This document shows, one piece after another, positions 1 through 8,920 of a stretch of 64,000 nucleotides of DNA. Origin of the DNA: Paenibacillus sp. AN1007 (GTDB lineage: Bacteria > Bacillota > Bacilli > Paenibacillales > Paenibacillaceae); contig NZ_CP159992.1 in assembly GCF_040702995.1 (NCBI RefSeq), positions 4,737,501 to 4,801,500 on the forward strand, given 5' to 3'. Every line of letters begins with the position of its first letter. The stretch's first letter is position 1. Under the pieces are notes generated by a model. The model did no database searches. It worked only from the letters and a program-made list of their open reading frames with translations, and was not told the origin of the DNA. The translations under genes were made by a program, and so were the position numbers.

Positions 1-1072
1 TATGGATCGCTTCAAGACAAGTGCAGTTAACAACCGCCGCCTGGAGCAGGCTTTGGCCTTCACATTGACTTCACGTGGTGTGCCTGCCATCTACTACGGT
101 ACAGAACAGTATCTGACGGGGAATGGCGATCCGGATAATCGGGCCAAAATGCCTTCGTTCTCCAAATCCACAACAGCGTTTAACGTCATCAGCAAGCTCG
201 CTCCTCTGCGCAAATCCAATCCGGCCATTGCCTACGGTTCCACGCAGCAGCGTTGGATTAACAATGATGTATACGTCTATGAGCGCAAATTCGGCAAGAG
301 TGCAGCCGTTGTCGCTGTAAACCGCAACCTGTCAACGCCAGTGAATATTACAGGGCTGAGCACGTCCCTGCCTACAGGCTCATACACGGATGTGCTTGGT
401 GGTGTGCTGAACGGAAATAACATCACGTCCACGAACGGCAGCATTAACAACTTCACCCTTGCTGCGGGCGCAGTGGCAGTATGGGAGTCCACAGCAGCCG
501 AAACGACACCAACCATCGGTCATGTTGGTCCGGTTATGGGGAAACCCGGTAATGTTGTAACCATTGACGGCCGTGGATTCGGTTCGACGAAAGGCACAGT
601 GTACTTCGGTACCACGGCGGTTACCGGAGCAGCAATTACATCTTGGGAAGATACACAAATTAAAGTAACTGTTCCTTCCGTGGCTGCCGGCAATTATGCT
701 GTCAAAGTCGCCGCGAACGGAGTAAACAGCAGCGCTTACAACAACTTCACCATCCTGACCGGCGATCAGGTTACCGTTCGCTTTGTTGTGAACAATGCAT
801 CCACCACGCTTGGACAGAACCTCTATCTGACAGGCAATGTGGCTGAACTGGGTAATTGGAGCACAGGTTCAACCGCCATTGGACCCGCATTCAATCAGGT
901 CATTCATCAATACCCGACCTGGTACTATGATGTCAGCGTACCGGCAGGCAAACAGCTGGAGTTCAAGTTTTTCAAGAAAAACGGATCAACGATTACATGG
1001 GAAGGCGGTTCCAACCACACATTCACCGCTCCAGCGAGCGGAACAGCCACCGTTACGGTAAACTGGCAGTAA
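1..1072 (+). CDS. Cyclomaltodextrin glucanotransferase (CGTase), 3' part
   Basis: Partial gene that enters from the left edge; the ATG at position 2 is internal. The 356 visible residues run through the end of the GH13 catalytic barrel (GVPAIYYGTEQY, then NGDPDNRAKM), domain C (about 70-160), an IPT/TIG immunoglobulin-like domain D (about 168-252, starting TPTIGHVGP) and a C-terminal CBM20 starch-binding domain E (about 255-356, with GNVAELGNW). The order C, TIG, CBM20 separates CGTases from ordinary alpha-amylases. The enzyme would be secreted and convert starch into cyclodextrins or linear maltodextrins. The importer genes 1.6 kb downstream probably take up the products. A maltogenic amylase of the same architecture cannot be fully excluded without the N-terminal half. 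Confidence 0.9.
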   Translation, partial: MDRFKTSAVNNRRLEQALAFTLTSRGVPAIYYGTEQYLTGNGDPDNRAKMPSFSKSTTAFNVISKLAPLRKSNPAIAYGSTQQRWINNDVYVYERKFGKSAAVVAVNRNLSTPVNITGLSTSLPTGSYTDVLGGVLNGNNITSTNGSINNFTLAAGAVAVWESTAAETTPTIGHVGPVMGKPGNVVTIDGRGFGSTKGTVYFGTTAVTGAAITSWEDTQIKVTVPSVAAGNYAVKVAANGVNSSAYNNFTILTGDQVTVRFVVNNASTTLGQNLYLTGNVAELGNWSTGSTAIGPAFNQVIHQYPTWYYDVSVPAGKQLEFKFFKKNGSTITWEGGSNHTFTAPASGTATVTVNWQ

Positions 1073-1100
1073 GAGCTTTATATCATTGAATATACAAGCT

Positions 1101-1139
1101 AACCCGGAATACGCAAATACAGCGTATGTTCCGGGTTTT
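1101..1139 (+). terminator. Intrinsic terminator after CGTase
   Basis: AACCCGGAA pairs with TTCCGGGTT, with an inner TACGC/GCGTA stem, followed by TTTT. It lies 28 bases after the CGTase stop codon. Confidence 0.85.
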
Positions 1140-1220
1140 GCTATGTAATCGGATTTGTGACAGAGGATGTTTCGTCAGCTCCTTGTTGAAAGGAATTCCT
1201 ATCTTCTTTGGTATGGATAT

Positions 1221-2507
1221 CTACGTATAGGTTCGAATGGACTTCAAGGTTGTCATTGCAATGATCCCCGTGGCAAGCAGCAGTAAACCTACGCCTTCCA
1301 ATACGGCCGCAGCTCCCCAGTGATCGGCAAAGATCGAGACCACTGTCAGGCCCAGGATCGGCGCTGTACTCGTAATGGTTCCAACGACACCGTAAACGCT
1401 GCCCTGCATCTCATCGGGTACGGCTGTACGCAGCATAATCTGGGTCAGCATCGTGCAGCAGGCAAACATGGCTCCTCCGCCCATAATAAGAGGAAGCGCC
1501 ATGAGAGGCGAGGATACATTGGCCAAGAGCACATAGACAGGCCCTAACACAAGCAGGCCAATAAAGACCCAGCGCCCGCGATGTTTCAATCTTTTTCCCG
1601 AAGCAATCAATACTCCTGATCCGATCATGTACCCCAGAGGAATACACGTCTCGATCAAACCAAATTGAACCGGATTTGCCTTCCATACGTTAACGGCCAT
1701 CACCTGTATGAGCATCATGGCGGCCATGAAAAACAGGAGCAGCAGCGGATTGAGCAGCACAATCGAACGAATGAGCGGACTGCGATAGATGTAAGCAAAC
1801 GAACTGCGCCACTCCTGTGCAAAAGATTTCGGTTCACTGCTGGCACGGATTACCTGTGGAAACTGCCCTGCCCGCAGCACACAGACTGCAGACAATAGGA
1901 AAGCTGCACCTGTAATCAGGATAGCGACAAAACCACCAAACGCTGCTACAGCGACCCCGGCAGCAGCCAAACCGCTGATACGAGCCAGGTTGTCCACCAG
2001 ATGAATGGTGCCCGTGGCCTGCTGTATGTGTTCTCTGCCCACGATGCTCGCAGCGGAAGCATGAAACGCCGGAGCCTGAAACAGACTGGAAAACATCGAT
2101 AGAGAGAGCAATAACAGCAAAACCGGAAAAGGTGCATGCCAGCTGAACAGGCTAACCGCAATCAGCAGAGCCAGCACACCGCGAAACACGTCCGAAGCCA
2201 GCATCAGCTTCCTCCGATCGAGCCGGTCAGCCACCGTACCGGCCACTGATCCAAATAAAAAGCTGACCGCCATATTGCAGACCTGCACAGCAGCCATGCT
2301 CTTGGCGCTGCCTGTCGTCTGCAGCACCCACAGACTGATGGCAATGCTGTTAAAACAGTCGCCAAAAACGGATATGCCATACCCGTACAGGATTCTGCGG
2401 AACGTCTTGTTACGCCATAGGGTCTGTGGAGCTTCACTGCTGTGCAAAACAGCTTGTCCCCTTGGGTAGGCAGCAGCCTCAGGTTCACTGGAAGGGTTCA
2501 TGCCCAT
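1221..2507 (-). CDS. MFS transporter, drug/siderophore exporter type
   Basis: 428 residues with about 12 predicted membrane segments. The MFS loop 2-3 signature is visible as GSVAGTVADRLDRRKLM, which places it in the MFS_3/EntS-like exporter group. The start is the first ATG of MGMN; AGGAGG lies 10 bases upstream. The substrate cannot be read from sequence; multidrug or metabolite efflux is the family expectation. It sits between the CGTase gene and the maltodextrin importer but is separated from malG by 208 bases, so membership in the mal operon is uncertain. Confidence 0.8.
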   Translation of the reverse strand: MGMNPSSEPEAAAYPRGQAVLHSSEAPQTLWRNKTFRRILYGYGISVFGDCFNSIAISLWVLQTTGSAKSMAAVQVCNMAVSFLFGSVAGTVADRLDRRKLMLASDVFRGVLALLIAVSLFSWHAPFPVLLLLLSLSMFSSLFQAPAFHASAASIVGREHIQQATGTIHLVDNLARISGLAAAGVAVAAFGGFVAILITGAAFLLSAVCVLRAGQFPQVIRASSEPKSFAQEWRSSFAYIYRSPLIRSIVLLNPLLLLFFMAAMMLIQVMAVNVWKANPVQFGLIETCIPLGYMIGSGVLIASGKRLKHRGRWVFIGLLVLGPVYVLLANVSSPLMALPLIMGGGAMFACCTMLTQIMLRTAVPDEMQGSVYGVVGTITSTAPILGLTVVSIFADHWGAAAVLEGVGLLLLATGIIAMTTLKSIRTYT

Positions 2508-2715
2508 AAATCACGTTCCTCCTTTTTCTTCATTAGAAGCCCTGACCCTACAAGCAAAGCAGACACTTCCGATGCGCTGCCAAGTCGACGAAGACATGAC
2601 GTTACGGAAGTGCCTGGTTGAAGTGCCGCATGTGCGGCTTATCGAGCGCATACTGCGACTGTCTATGCTGTTGACAGCAAGCATGAATTTACGCTAATCC
2701 TGCCTAGAAATGATG
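2508..2715. other. Intergenic region with three inverted repeats
   Basis: No gene is seen. Three inverted repeats follow one another: CACTTCCG (2573-2580) with CGGAAGTG (2604-2611), GCCGCA-TG-TGCGGC (2624-2637) and TGCTGT-TG-ACAGCA (2665-2678). None has a clear T-run on either strand. It may be a weak terminator region for malG or a decayed repeat element. Confidence 0.5.
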
Positions 2716-3552
2716 TTAGCCTTTGGACGCCCCTGTCGTCAGACCCTGAACGAGGAAACGCTGCAGGAACACAAACAGCAGGGTAATCGGGATAGCAATT
2801 AATACAGCTCCCGCAGCAAACATCGTAAAGTTACTGTCCTGATACCTATTTACGAGATCCCACATGCCCACGGCCAGGGTCCAGTTCTCCTTGGTACGCA
2901 GCACGAGCCGGGCAAAAATAAAATCCATCCATGCCCCTGTGAAGCTGGTTAACGCGACGTATGTCAGCATCGGTTTGGATAACGGTAAAATGATGCTGGT
3001 GAACACACGCAGATGGCTAGCACCATCGATGCGGGCTGCTTCATCCAGACTGCGCGGGATGGTGTCAAAAAAACCTTTGACGATGAATCCGCCCAGCACT
3101 GCGCCTGAGGAATAGACCAGAATAAGCGCAGCGTGTGTGTCAAGCAGTTTGATTTGCAGCAAAATAATATAAATCGCAATCATGCTCATGAAGCTTGGAA
3201 ACATGCCCAGAATAAGCATGGTGGACAGAATCGTTTTACGCCCCCGAAAACGGAACCGGGATAGCGCGTACATGCCCAGCGTCACCATTAATGTAGAGAA
3301 AATCATCGTGAAGAAGGCGATCTTCAGCGTATTCATATACCATCTGCCGTACATAAAGGACGGATTGTTAAACAGCTCTCCATAGTGAGAAAGAGTGAAA
3401 CTTTCCGGCCATAAGCGTTCACTGAACAATGCCGCGCCAGGACGCAGGGACGACAGAAAAATCCACAAAACCGGATAAACGGATACAACGGCAATGATCA
3501 GCAAAAGCACATAACTGAGGATCAAACGAATCGGATTGCTGCGTTTCTTCAT
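2716..3552 (-). CDS. malG: Maltodextrin ABC transporter permease MalG-type
   Basis: 278 residues with six membrane segments, matching carbohydrate uptake permeases of the MalG group. The cytoplasmic EAA loop that contacts the ATPase reads DEAARIDGASHLRVF, and the end LVQGLTTGASKG resembles the MalG tail that reaches the ATPase. Its start overlaps the malF stop by four bases (ATGA, 3549-3552), so the two are translationally coupled. No ATPase gene is present here; a shared MsmX-type ATPase elsewhere would be expected in Bacillales. The substrate (maltodextrin or cyclodextrin) is inferred from the nearby CGTase. Confidence 0.88.
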   Translation of the reverse strand: MKKRSNPIRLILSYVLLLIIAVVSVYPVLWIFLSSLRPGAALFSERLWPESFTLSHYGELFNNPSFMYGRWYMNTLKIAFFTMIFSTLMVTLGMYALSRFRFRGRKTILSTMLILGMFPSFMSMIAIYIILLQIKLLDTHAALILVYSSGAVLGGFIVKGFFDTIPRSLDEAARIDGASHLRVFTSIILPLSKPMLTYVALTSFTGAWMDFIFARLVLRTKENWTLAVGMWDLVNRYQDSNFTMFAAGAVLIAIPITLLFVFLQRFLVQGLTTGASKG

Positions 3553-4904
3553 TGGATCATGTCCTCCTCCTTGAATGATTTGGAGCGGCGGAAATTCCAG
3601 ATGGAGAAGGTAGCGATAATCAGGAAGATGATAATACCTACCGCAGAAGCCATATTGAATTTATTATTGTCGAGTGTTAGTTTGTAGAGCCAGGTCACCA
3701 GCAAATCCGTTGCCCCTGCATACTGATAGTCTCCGCGAAGCGGGTTACCGTTCGTTAACAGAAAAATGACGTTGAAGTTGTTGAAGTTTCCGGCAAACTG
3801 CATGATCAGCACCGGTGTCGTGGCAAATAAAATGAACGGCATCGTAATAATTTTGAACTTCTGGAACGCGGAAGCACCGTCTACTTCAGCTGCCTCATAC
3901 AGATCACGGGGAATAGCGGTAAGTACACCCAATATGAGCACCATGCTGACCGGAATACCTATCCACATGTTGACGACAATGACAGTAACTTTGGCCCAGA
4001 ACGGGTCCGTCAGCCAAGGCAGCCCTTCCAGTCCGAACGCTCGCATATACGTATTGATCGGCCCAAACTGACCGTTGAACAGGTTGCGCATCAGCAGCAG
4101 CGAGATTATCTGCGGAATGGCATAAGGCAAAATAAAAATGGTACGCCATAACTTTTTGAAACGGATGCCTTTCTGTTCAATTAACAAAGCTACAAGCACT
4201 CCGCCAAAGTACGTCGTTACTGTCGCCAAGACTGCCCAGATGACTGTCCAAGTGAGCACCCCGTAGAACGTCTGGCTCCAGGATTTGAGCTGGATTAGGT
4301 CCGTAAATGTTTTGAACCCTACCCAGTCCACCAGTTTGGCTGGTGGAATATGATCCGGTGCAGAGTAGTTCGTAAACGCAATCGTAACGGTGAACAGAAT
4401 CGGCATGATTGTAAAAAAAAGAATGCCGAGTGCCGGGATGGACAAGAACAGATACGGAAAATTTTTGTCCATCACATTGCGCATCGTTGCCGCGGCTCCC
4501 AGCGTCGGTTTCCCCTGCTCTCTTGCAAGTCCGGTCATATACGCATCCCGGATGTTCAGGATGTAAACGAGCACAAACACAAAAAAGACCAGCAGCACTA
4601 TAATTCCGTCAAGCAGCAAAAAGATGGAATGGTCGCCCTTTTGAAGCACCGTTGAACCATTCACTTTCACAAAACGCTGTGTATTCTCCCCCAGTGTCCA
4701 TATTCCCCATACCGCTTGGGACAGCCTTGGAAGCAGGTACGCAAGTCCTGCTCCCTCCAGCAGCAGCAGCACAATGCCTTTAATCCACTGCCGATTGTAT
4801 AACTGTCCGAGACCCTGCAGTATGATGGAGCATATGGCTGCTGTCATCCGGTGCTGCTTTTCCCTATTGGGCTGGGCAGACACCGGGACATGCTGTTGCC
4901 GCAT
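3549..4904 (-). CDS. malF: Maltodextrin ABC transporter permease MalF-type
   Basis: 451 residues. Residues about 20-60 form an extra hydrophobic hairpin-like region (LQGLGQLYNRQW) ahead of the usual MalF core, which is common in Gram-positive MalF proteins. The EAA loop is EAAEVDGASAFQKFKIITMP near residue 345. The start ATG is preceded by GAGGAGGGAG. It forms the importer with malG (4-base overlap) and the binding protein malE 53 bases upstream. It spans the cytoplasmic membrane and forms half of the translocation pore. Confidence 0.88.
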   Translation of the reverse strand: MRQQHVPVSAQPNREKQHRMTAAICSIILQGLGQLYNRQWIKGIVLLLLEGAGLAYLLPRLSQAVWGIWTLGENTQRFVKVNGSTVLQKGDHSIFLLLDGIIVLLVFFVFVLVYILNIRDAYMTGLAREQGKPTLGAAATMRNVMDKNFPYLFLSIPALGILFFTIMPILFTVTIAFTNYSAPDHIPPAKLVDWVGFKTFTDLIQLKSWSQTFYGVLTWTVIWAVLATVTTYFGGVLVALLIEQKGIRFKKLWRTIFILPYAIPQIISLLLMRNLFNGQFGPINTYMRAFGLEGLPWLTDPFWAKVTVIVVNMWIGIPVSMVLILGVLTAIPRDLYEAAEVDGASAFQKFKIITMPFILFATTPVLIMQFAGNFNNFNVIFLLTNGNPLRGDYQYAGATDLLVTWLYKLTLDNNKFNMASAVGIIIFLIIATFSIWNFRRSKSFKEEDMIQ

Positions 4905-4957
4905 ATGCTCCCTCCTCTCCGTTTGGTATAATTCATCGTGTCATCGCAGTTTCGTCA

Positions 4958-6247
4958 TTATTGTGTGGTTGCCAAACTCTCCTTGATCTGTTTCACAGCA
5001 TTGTCGAGTGAGGCCTTCACATCCTTGCCGCTATCCCAAATATCGGTAATGGCTGACGAAATCGGCCCCCATACACTGTCCATGGCTGGAAGGGAAGGCA
5101 TCGGTGTCGAGTTGTTGAATTGTTCAAGGAAGGCTTTGTTGATCGGATCTTCCTGTACTTTGGCGTCAGCCGCCACATTTTTGTTTGCTGGAAGCGTACC
5201 GTTCATGTCAAAGTTCTCCATCTGGGCTTCTTCGTTCGAGAGGAACGCGGCCAGCAGCTTGGAGGCATTCGGGTACTGGGTAAATGCATTGACATAATAA
5301 GCTTTTACACCCGAGAAGGAGGTCATTGGCTTGCCATCAATAGCTGGAAGTGGAGCAACTCCGAAATCAATACCGGCACTGCGATAGTCGGCAATGGTCC
5401 AAGGGCCGTTAATATCCATCGCCAGCTTGCCGCTGGAGAACAGTCCTTTTTTGATATCATAGTTCACATCGCCCATCTTAAGCGGCAGCACTTCAGCCTT
5501 CAGCTTTTGCAGGAATTCTCCGCCTTTCTGCGCTCCTTCGTTGTTCAAACCGAGATCACCGCTGTCCATCCCATTGTCCCCAAAGATATATCCGCCCTGG
5601 GATGCCAGGAAGGCGTAGTTATAGTAGAACTGCTGTAATTCCCACATCAGCGCATACTGATTGGATTTGGCATTGTTGAACGTCTTGGCAAAATCGATAA
5701 TTTCATCGAAGTTTTTCGGTGCTTCCGGGTACAAGGCTTTATTGTAAAAAAGGGCATATGTTTCGACGCTGTACGGATATCCGTATAAAACGTCTTTGAA
5801 CGTCACCGCTTTCAGCGCATTTTCGCTGGTATTGGCTGTAGTTTCAGCTTCGAAGATATCATTAGGCAAAATAAGTCCTGCTTCCGAGGCGCTGCCAATC
5901 TTGTCATGCGGGAACACAACGACATCCGCAGCAAGCCCGGCAGGACCATCTGTTGTTAATTTGGTCACCTGATCTGTAGGCGGCAGTTCCTCCATTTTGA
6001 CCGTGACACCATATTTTTCTTCGAATTTTTTAACTCGCTGCTCGATAAAGCTGCTCTGGTTTTTGTCTTCCCATATCACCAGTGATGCGCCTTCCTCCGG
6101 CTGGAGATTCTCTGCGGTCAGCTGAACCGTATCCTCCGGATTATCACTTGACGCTGCCGGAGATGGAGTGCCGCCTCCCCCAGTGGAGCATGCAGCCAAT
6201 GTAAACGCCATTCCGATGGACAATACTGCGCCTTGCCATTTTCTCAT
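4958..6247 (-). CDS. malE: Maltodextrin/cyclodextrin-binding lipoprotein MalE-type
   Basis: 429 residues, extracellular solute-binding protein family 1. The start is set at the ATG at 6247 because AAAGGGGAC lies just upstream and the protein then opens with a short lipoprotein signal, MRKWQ...TLAAC, with the lipidated cysteine at residue 20 and a glycine-rich linker after it. An upstream in-frame start at 6280 would spoil the signal peptide. MalE-like features include SLVIWEDKNQ, the Gly-Pro-Trp motif NGPWTIADY and PLPAIDGKP. It delivers sugar to the MalFG pore. Its promoter region carries two LacI-type operators, so induction by maltodextrin through the divergent regulator is likely. Confidence 0.88.
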   Translation of the reverse strand: MRKWQGAVLSIGMAFTLAACSTGGGGTPSPAASSDNPEDTVQLTAENLQPEEGASLVIWEDKNQSSFIEQRVKKFEEKYGVTVKMEELPPTDQVTKLTTDGPAGLAADVVVFPHDKIGSASEAGLILPNDIFEAETTANTSENALKAVTFKDVLYGYPYSVETYALFYNKALYPEAPKNFDEIIDFAKTFNNAKSNQYALMWELQQFYYNYAFLASQGGYIFGDNGMDSGDLGLNNEGAQKGGEFLQKLKAEVLPLKMGDVNYDIKKGLFSSGKLAMDINGPWTIADYRSAGIDFGVAPLPAIDGKPMTSFSGVKAYYVNAFTQYPNASKLLAAFLSNEEAQMENFDMNGTLPANKNVAADAKVQEDPINKAFLEQFNNSTPMPSLPAMDSVWGPISSAITDIWDSGKDVKASLDNAVKQIKESLATTQ

Positions 6248-6352
6248 GTAAAATGTCCCCTTTCCCTCTGCGTGATGCATCCCATTGTTCGCGCTTTTCG
6301 CCCTTTAAAAGGTGTAGATTGTCAGGAGCTTGTATTCCATGTGAACTGTTGT

Positions 6353-6364
6353 ACAAACGTTTGC
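6353..6364. promoter_or_regulatory. LacI-family operator 1 (malE side)
   Basis: ACAAACGTTTGC, a CG-centred palindrome of the type bound by LacI/MalR-family proteins, about 105 bases upstream of the malE start. Identical 10-bp core CAAACGTTTG recurs at 6491 and 7760. Confidence 0.75.
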
Positions 6365-6489
6365 TCAAAATGGAGGTCAAGATCACTTCGATATCCAGTA
6401 TGTAGGGAGAATAAAGTTAAAAATATGTAATTCCAAAGATGTAAGCGCTGTAATATCTTCCACATCATACAACACTAAACTTTCTTTGT

Positions 6490-6501
6490 ACAAACGTTTG
6501 C
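6490..6501. promoter_or_regulatory. LacI-family operator 2 (regulator side)
   Basis: ACAAACGTTTGC, identical over 12 bases to operator 1 and 137 bases from it, in the malE/regulator divergent region. Flanking bases (TTTGT before, ACAAG after) extend the symmetry. Confidence 0.75.
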
Positions 6502-6697
6502 ACAAGCTGTATTCTTTCAAAATTAACCATATCCCGAATTCAGATAACAGTATTTTCCTGTTTCCTTGATCTAACTCTTTCTTCCTTTATTTTACTCCGC
6601 TTGCATTCTGGGTCATTTCGTAAACAATTGATTTATGACACCCTTTGCATTACCATAGGAGAATGTTGAAATGATTGAATCAGAAGGGGTTTTTTAC

Positions 6698-7732
6698 ATG
6701 ATTACGATCAAGGATATAGCCAAATTGGCGGGTGTTTCCCCTTCTACAGTGTCACGGGTGATTTCGGATCATCCTAGAATTAGTATGGAAACATCTCTTA
6801 AGGTTAAACAAATTATGAAAGAGCTTAATTATCATCCTAATATGATGGCAAAGAGCCTTGTATCTAAAACAACGCAAACGCTTGGCATTATGCTGCCGCG
6901 TCCTGCGGAGGAGCTTTTCCAAAATTATTTCTTTGGTGAGCTGCTGCGCGGCATTATCACTCATGCCACTCGTAACAACTATGAACTGCTGCTGTCCACC
7001 GAAACGTCCTCCGATGATGAATTACAGGCGATTTCCCGTCTTGTGCATGGTCGCAGGGTCGACGGCATTCTGCTGCTCGGTTCCAAACGCGATGATCCCA
7101 TCATCTCTTTTTTGGAAGAGGAGAAATTTCCCTTTGTGCTGATTGGCCGGAGTGAAACCCACCCGAATGCACCGATGGTCGATAACGATAATGTGCAGAC
7201 CGCGTATGATGCAACGCAGCATCTGATTGCTCAAGGTCACACACGTATCGGATTTGTGAGCGGCCCGCCGGACATTACGTTATCGCATGATCGCATGCGT
7301 GGATATCGGAAGGCTCTTGATGAATCGGGGCTAACGGCTAATAACGACTGGATTGTGGAGGGGGAATTTCTGCAGGAAAGCGGCTTCCGGGCTATGTCCC
7401 TGTTCATGTCGCTGCCCGACAGACCTACCGCCATTGTCGTTATCGATGATAATGTTGCTTTCGGTGTGCTGAGAGCGCTTGCCGAGCTTGGATACCAAGT
7501 GCCTGAGGACATCAGCGTGGTCAGTTTTAACAATATCGCTTTGTCCGAACTTGCTTCGCCTCCGCTCAGTTCCATTGATATCGGGACATATCAGCTCGGG
7601 TATACCGCCGTTCAGGTTCTGCTCAAAATACTCAGCAGCGAGCCTCTTGCTCAGAACCCGGTGATTATCCCCCACCGCCTGATCGTACGTGAATCCTCAC
7701 TGTATTCGAAGGCAAAGCCCTTCCTGAGTTAA
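6698..7732 (+). CDS. malR: LacI-family maltose regulator, MalR-like
   Basis: 344 residues from the ATG at 6698. The start is chosen because AGAAGGGG lies 8 bases upstream and the helix-turn-helix begins at once: ITIKDIAKLAGVSPSTVSRV, followed by the hinge helix NMMAKSLVSK. The rest is a periplasmic-binding-protein-like sensor domain that ends VIIPHRLIVRESS, typical of the family. It is divergent from malEFG and most likely represses that operon by binding the CAAACGTTTG sites. The inducer, maltose or a cyclodextrin, is inferred from neighbours. Confidence 0.85.
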   Translation: MITIKDIAKLAGVSPSTVSRVISDHPRISMETSLKVKQIMKELNYHPNMMAKSLVSKTTQTLGIMLPRPAEELFQNYFFGELLRGIITHATRNNYELLLSTETSSDDELQAISRLVHGRRVDGILLLGSKRDDPIISFLEEEKFPFVLIGRSETHPNAPMVDNDNVQTAYDATQHLIAQGHTRIGFVSGPPDITLSHDRMRGYRKALDESGLTANNDWIVEGEFLQESGFRAMSLFMSLPDRPTAIVVIDDNVAFGVLRALAELGYQVPEDISVVSFNNIALSELASPPLSSIDIGTYQLGYTAVQVLLKILSSEPLAQNPVIIPHRLIVRESSLYSKAKPFLS

Positions 7733-7758
7733 GCGCTCTACCTCATTTTTTGTATTAT

Positions 7759-7770
7759 GCAAACGTTTGT
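7759..7770. promoter_or_regulatory. LacI-family operator 3, downstream of regulator
   Basis: GCAAACGTTTGT, 27 bases past the regulator stop codon and about 1.27 kb from operator 2. No promoter of a sugar gene follows it, so it may be an auxiliary looping site. Confidence 0.6.
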
Positions 7771-7873
7771 CTAACCGTCCTTTTTTCTTCAGGACTTGAA
7801 TGCTGCAGAAGACAATTCTAAGGCGCATGCCGAGATGCTGAAGAATGGTCATAACATGAAGAACGAGAATGAC

Positions 7874-7904
7874 AAAGAAGCCGTAATCATACGGCTTCTT
7901 TGGT
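7874..7904 (+). terminator. Intrinsic terminator after LacI-type regulator
   Basis: AAAGAAGCCGT pairs perfectly with ACGGCTTCTTT over a 6-base loop (7885-7890). It separates the regulator from the convergent SDR gene. The stretch 7771-7870 holds no recognisable gene. Confidence 0.7.
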
Positions 7905-7969
7905 TATCGTATATTTACGAGTCATGAATCGTTGTCCCACCTGTCGGTTTAATCAGAACAAGAAGCAGA

Positions 7970-8728
7970 TTAGTAAGAACTCCAGCCTGCGTCAGCCGTA
8001 ATTACGGTACCATTTACAAAACTGGATTCGTCCGATCCGAGGAATAAAGCCACTTTGGCAATCTCTTCACTCGTTCCGACCCGTGGGTTGATGGCCATTC
8101 CCTGCTGCTGTCGTCCCGCTCCGAATGGGTTAATGCCCGTCATGGATGCACCGATATTCGTTGCAACCGCTCCCGGTGCAATGGCATTGCAGCGAATACC
8201 CTGCTCGGCGTACATGTATCCTGTATTTTTGGTGAAGCCCACCACAGCATGTTTTGATGCCGTATATGCGCCTCCAGCCCGTCCACCATGCAGGCCACCC
8301 GCTGAAGCAATATTTACGATCACCCCCTGCTGTTTTTCCAGAAAAATCGGCAGCACTTTGCGTGTTGTGCGCATCACACTTGTTGTGTTCACGGCAAATA
8401 CCTTCTCCCACCGCTCATCCGTAATATCCGCTGCCGGCTCCATCCCGTCCATAATGCCCGCATTGTTCACCAGAATATCTACTGTTCCGTATCGGCTTAC
8501 CGCTTGATCAATAAGCTGCTGTACATCTTCCTCTTTCGCAACATTAGCCAGAATAACGAAGGCTTCCCCACCGTCTGCCTCTATTTCTTGAACGACAGCC
8601 TGAGCAGCTTCTTCGTTAATATCGGAAACAACGACCCTTGCTCCTTCCTGCGCATACAATGCGGCAATGGCCTTTCCCATTCCCGAGCCTGCACCTGTGA
8701 CAATAGCCACTTTATTTTGAAGTTTCAT
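7970..8728 (-). CDS. SDR-family NAD(P)-dependent oxidoreductase
   Basis: 252 residues, classical short-chain dehydrogenase. The cofactor motif is TGAGSGMG, the structural motif NNAG is present, and the catalytic residues are Ser in IASAGG and the YTASK pair. The end SSFVNGTVITADAGWSSY is typical of the 3-oxoacyl-ACP reductase-like and glucose dehydrogenase-like group. The start at 8728 follows AGAGGAGGCG; the longer frame to 8785 lacks a binding site. It is divergent from a TetR regulator, which probably controls it. The substrate is unknown. Confidence 0.85.
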   Translation of the reverse strand: MKLQNKVAIVTGAGSGMGKAIAALYAQEGARVVVSDINEEAAQAVVQEIEADGGEAFVILANVAKEEDVQQLIDQAVSRYGTVDILVNNAGIMDGMEPAADITDERWEKVFAVNTTSVMRTTRKVLPIFLEKQQGVIVNIASAGGLHGGRAGGAYTASKHAVVGFTKNTGYMYAEQGIRCNAIAPGAVATNIGASMTGINPFGAGRQQQGMAINPRVGTSEEIAKVALFLGSDESSFVNGTVITADAGWSSY

Positions 8729-8848
8729 ATCGTTACGCCTCCTCTGATGTATTCGTTTACACAAAGATACCAAACAAATGTTCATTATCTCTTATCCTTA
8801 GTATAATAAGTCATAGCTTTTCGATACAATCAGTAAAACCTTGTCCCA

Positions 8849-8888
8849 TTGTACGTTAAACAACAGGCTGTCACCTGTTTGTACGTTA
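8849..8888. promoter_or_regulatory. Candidate TetR operator with direct and inverted repeats
   Basis: TTGTACGTTA occurs at 8849-8858 and again at 8879-8888, 30 bases apart. Between them AACAACAGG and CCTGTTTGT form an imperfect inverted repeat. It lies in the SDR/TetR divergent region just ahead of the TetR start, where autoregulation would act. Confidence 0.45.
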
Positions 8889-8920
8889 TCTTTTATAAAT
8901 ATCATCAGGGAGGAATTCCA

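Noticed and set aside
7790..7925. Remnant coding sequence after the LacI-type gene
   Set aside because: A short open stretch exists, but it runs through the terminator and has no start signal or family match.
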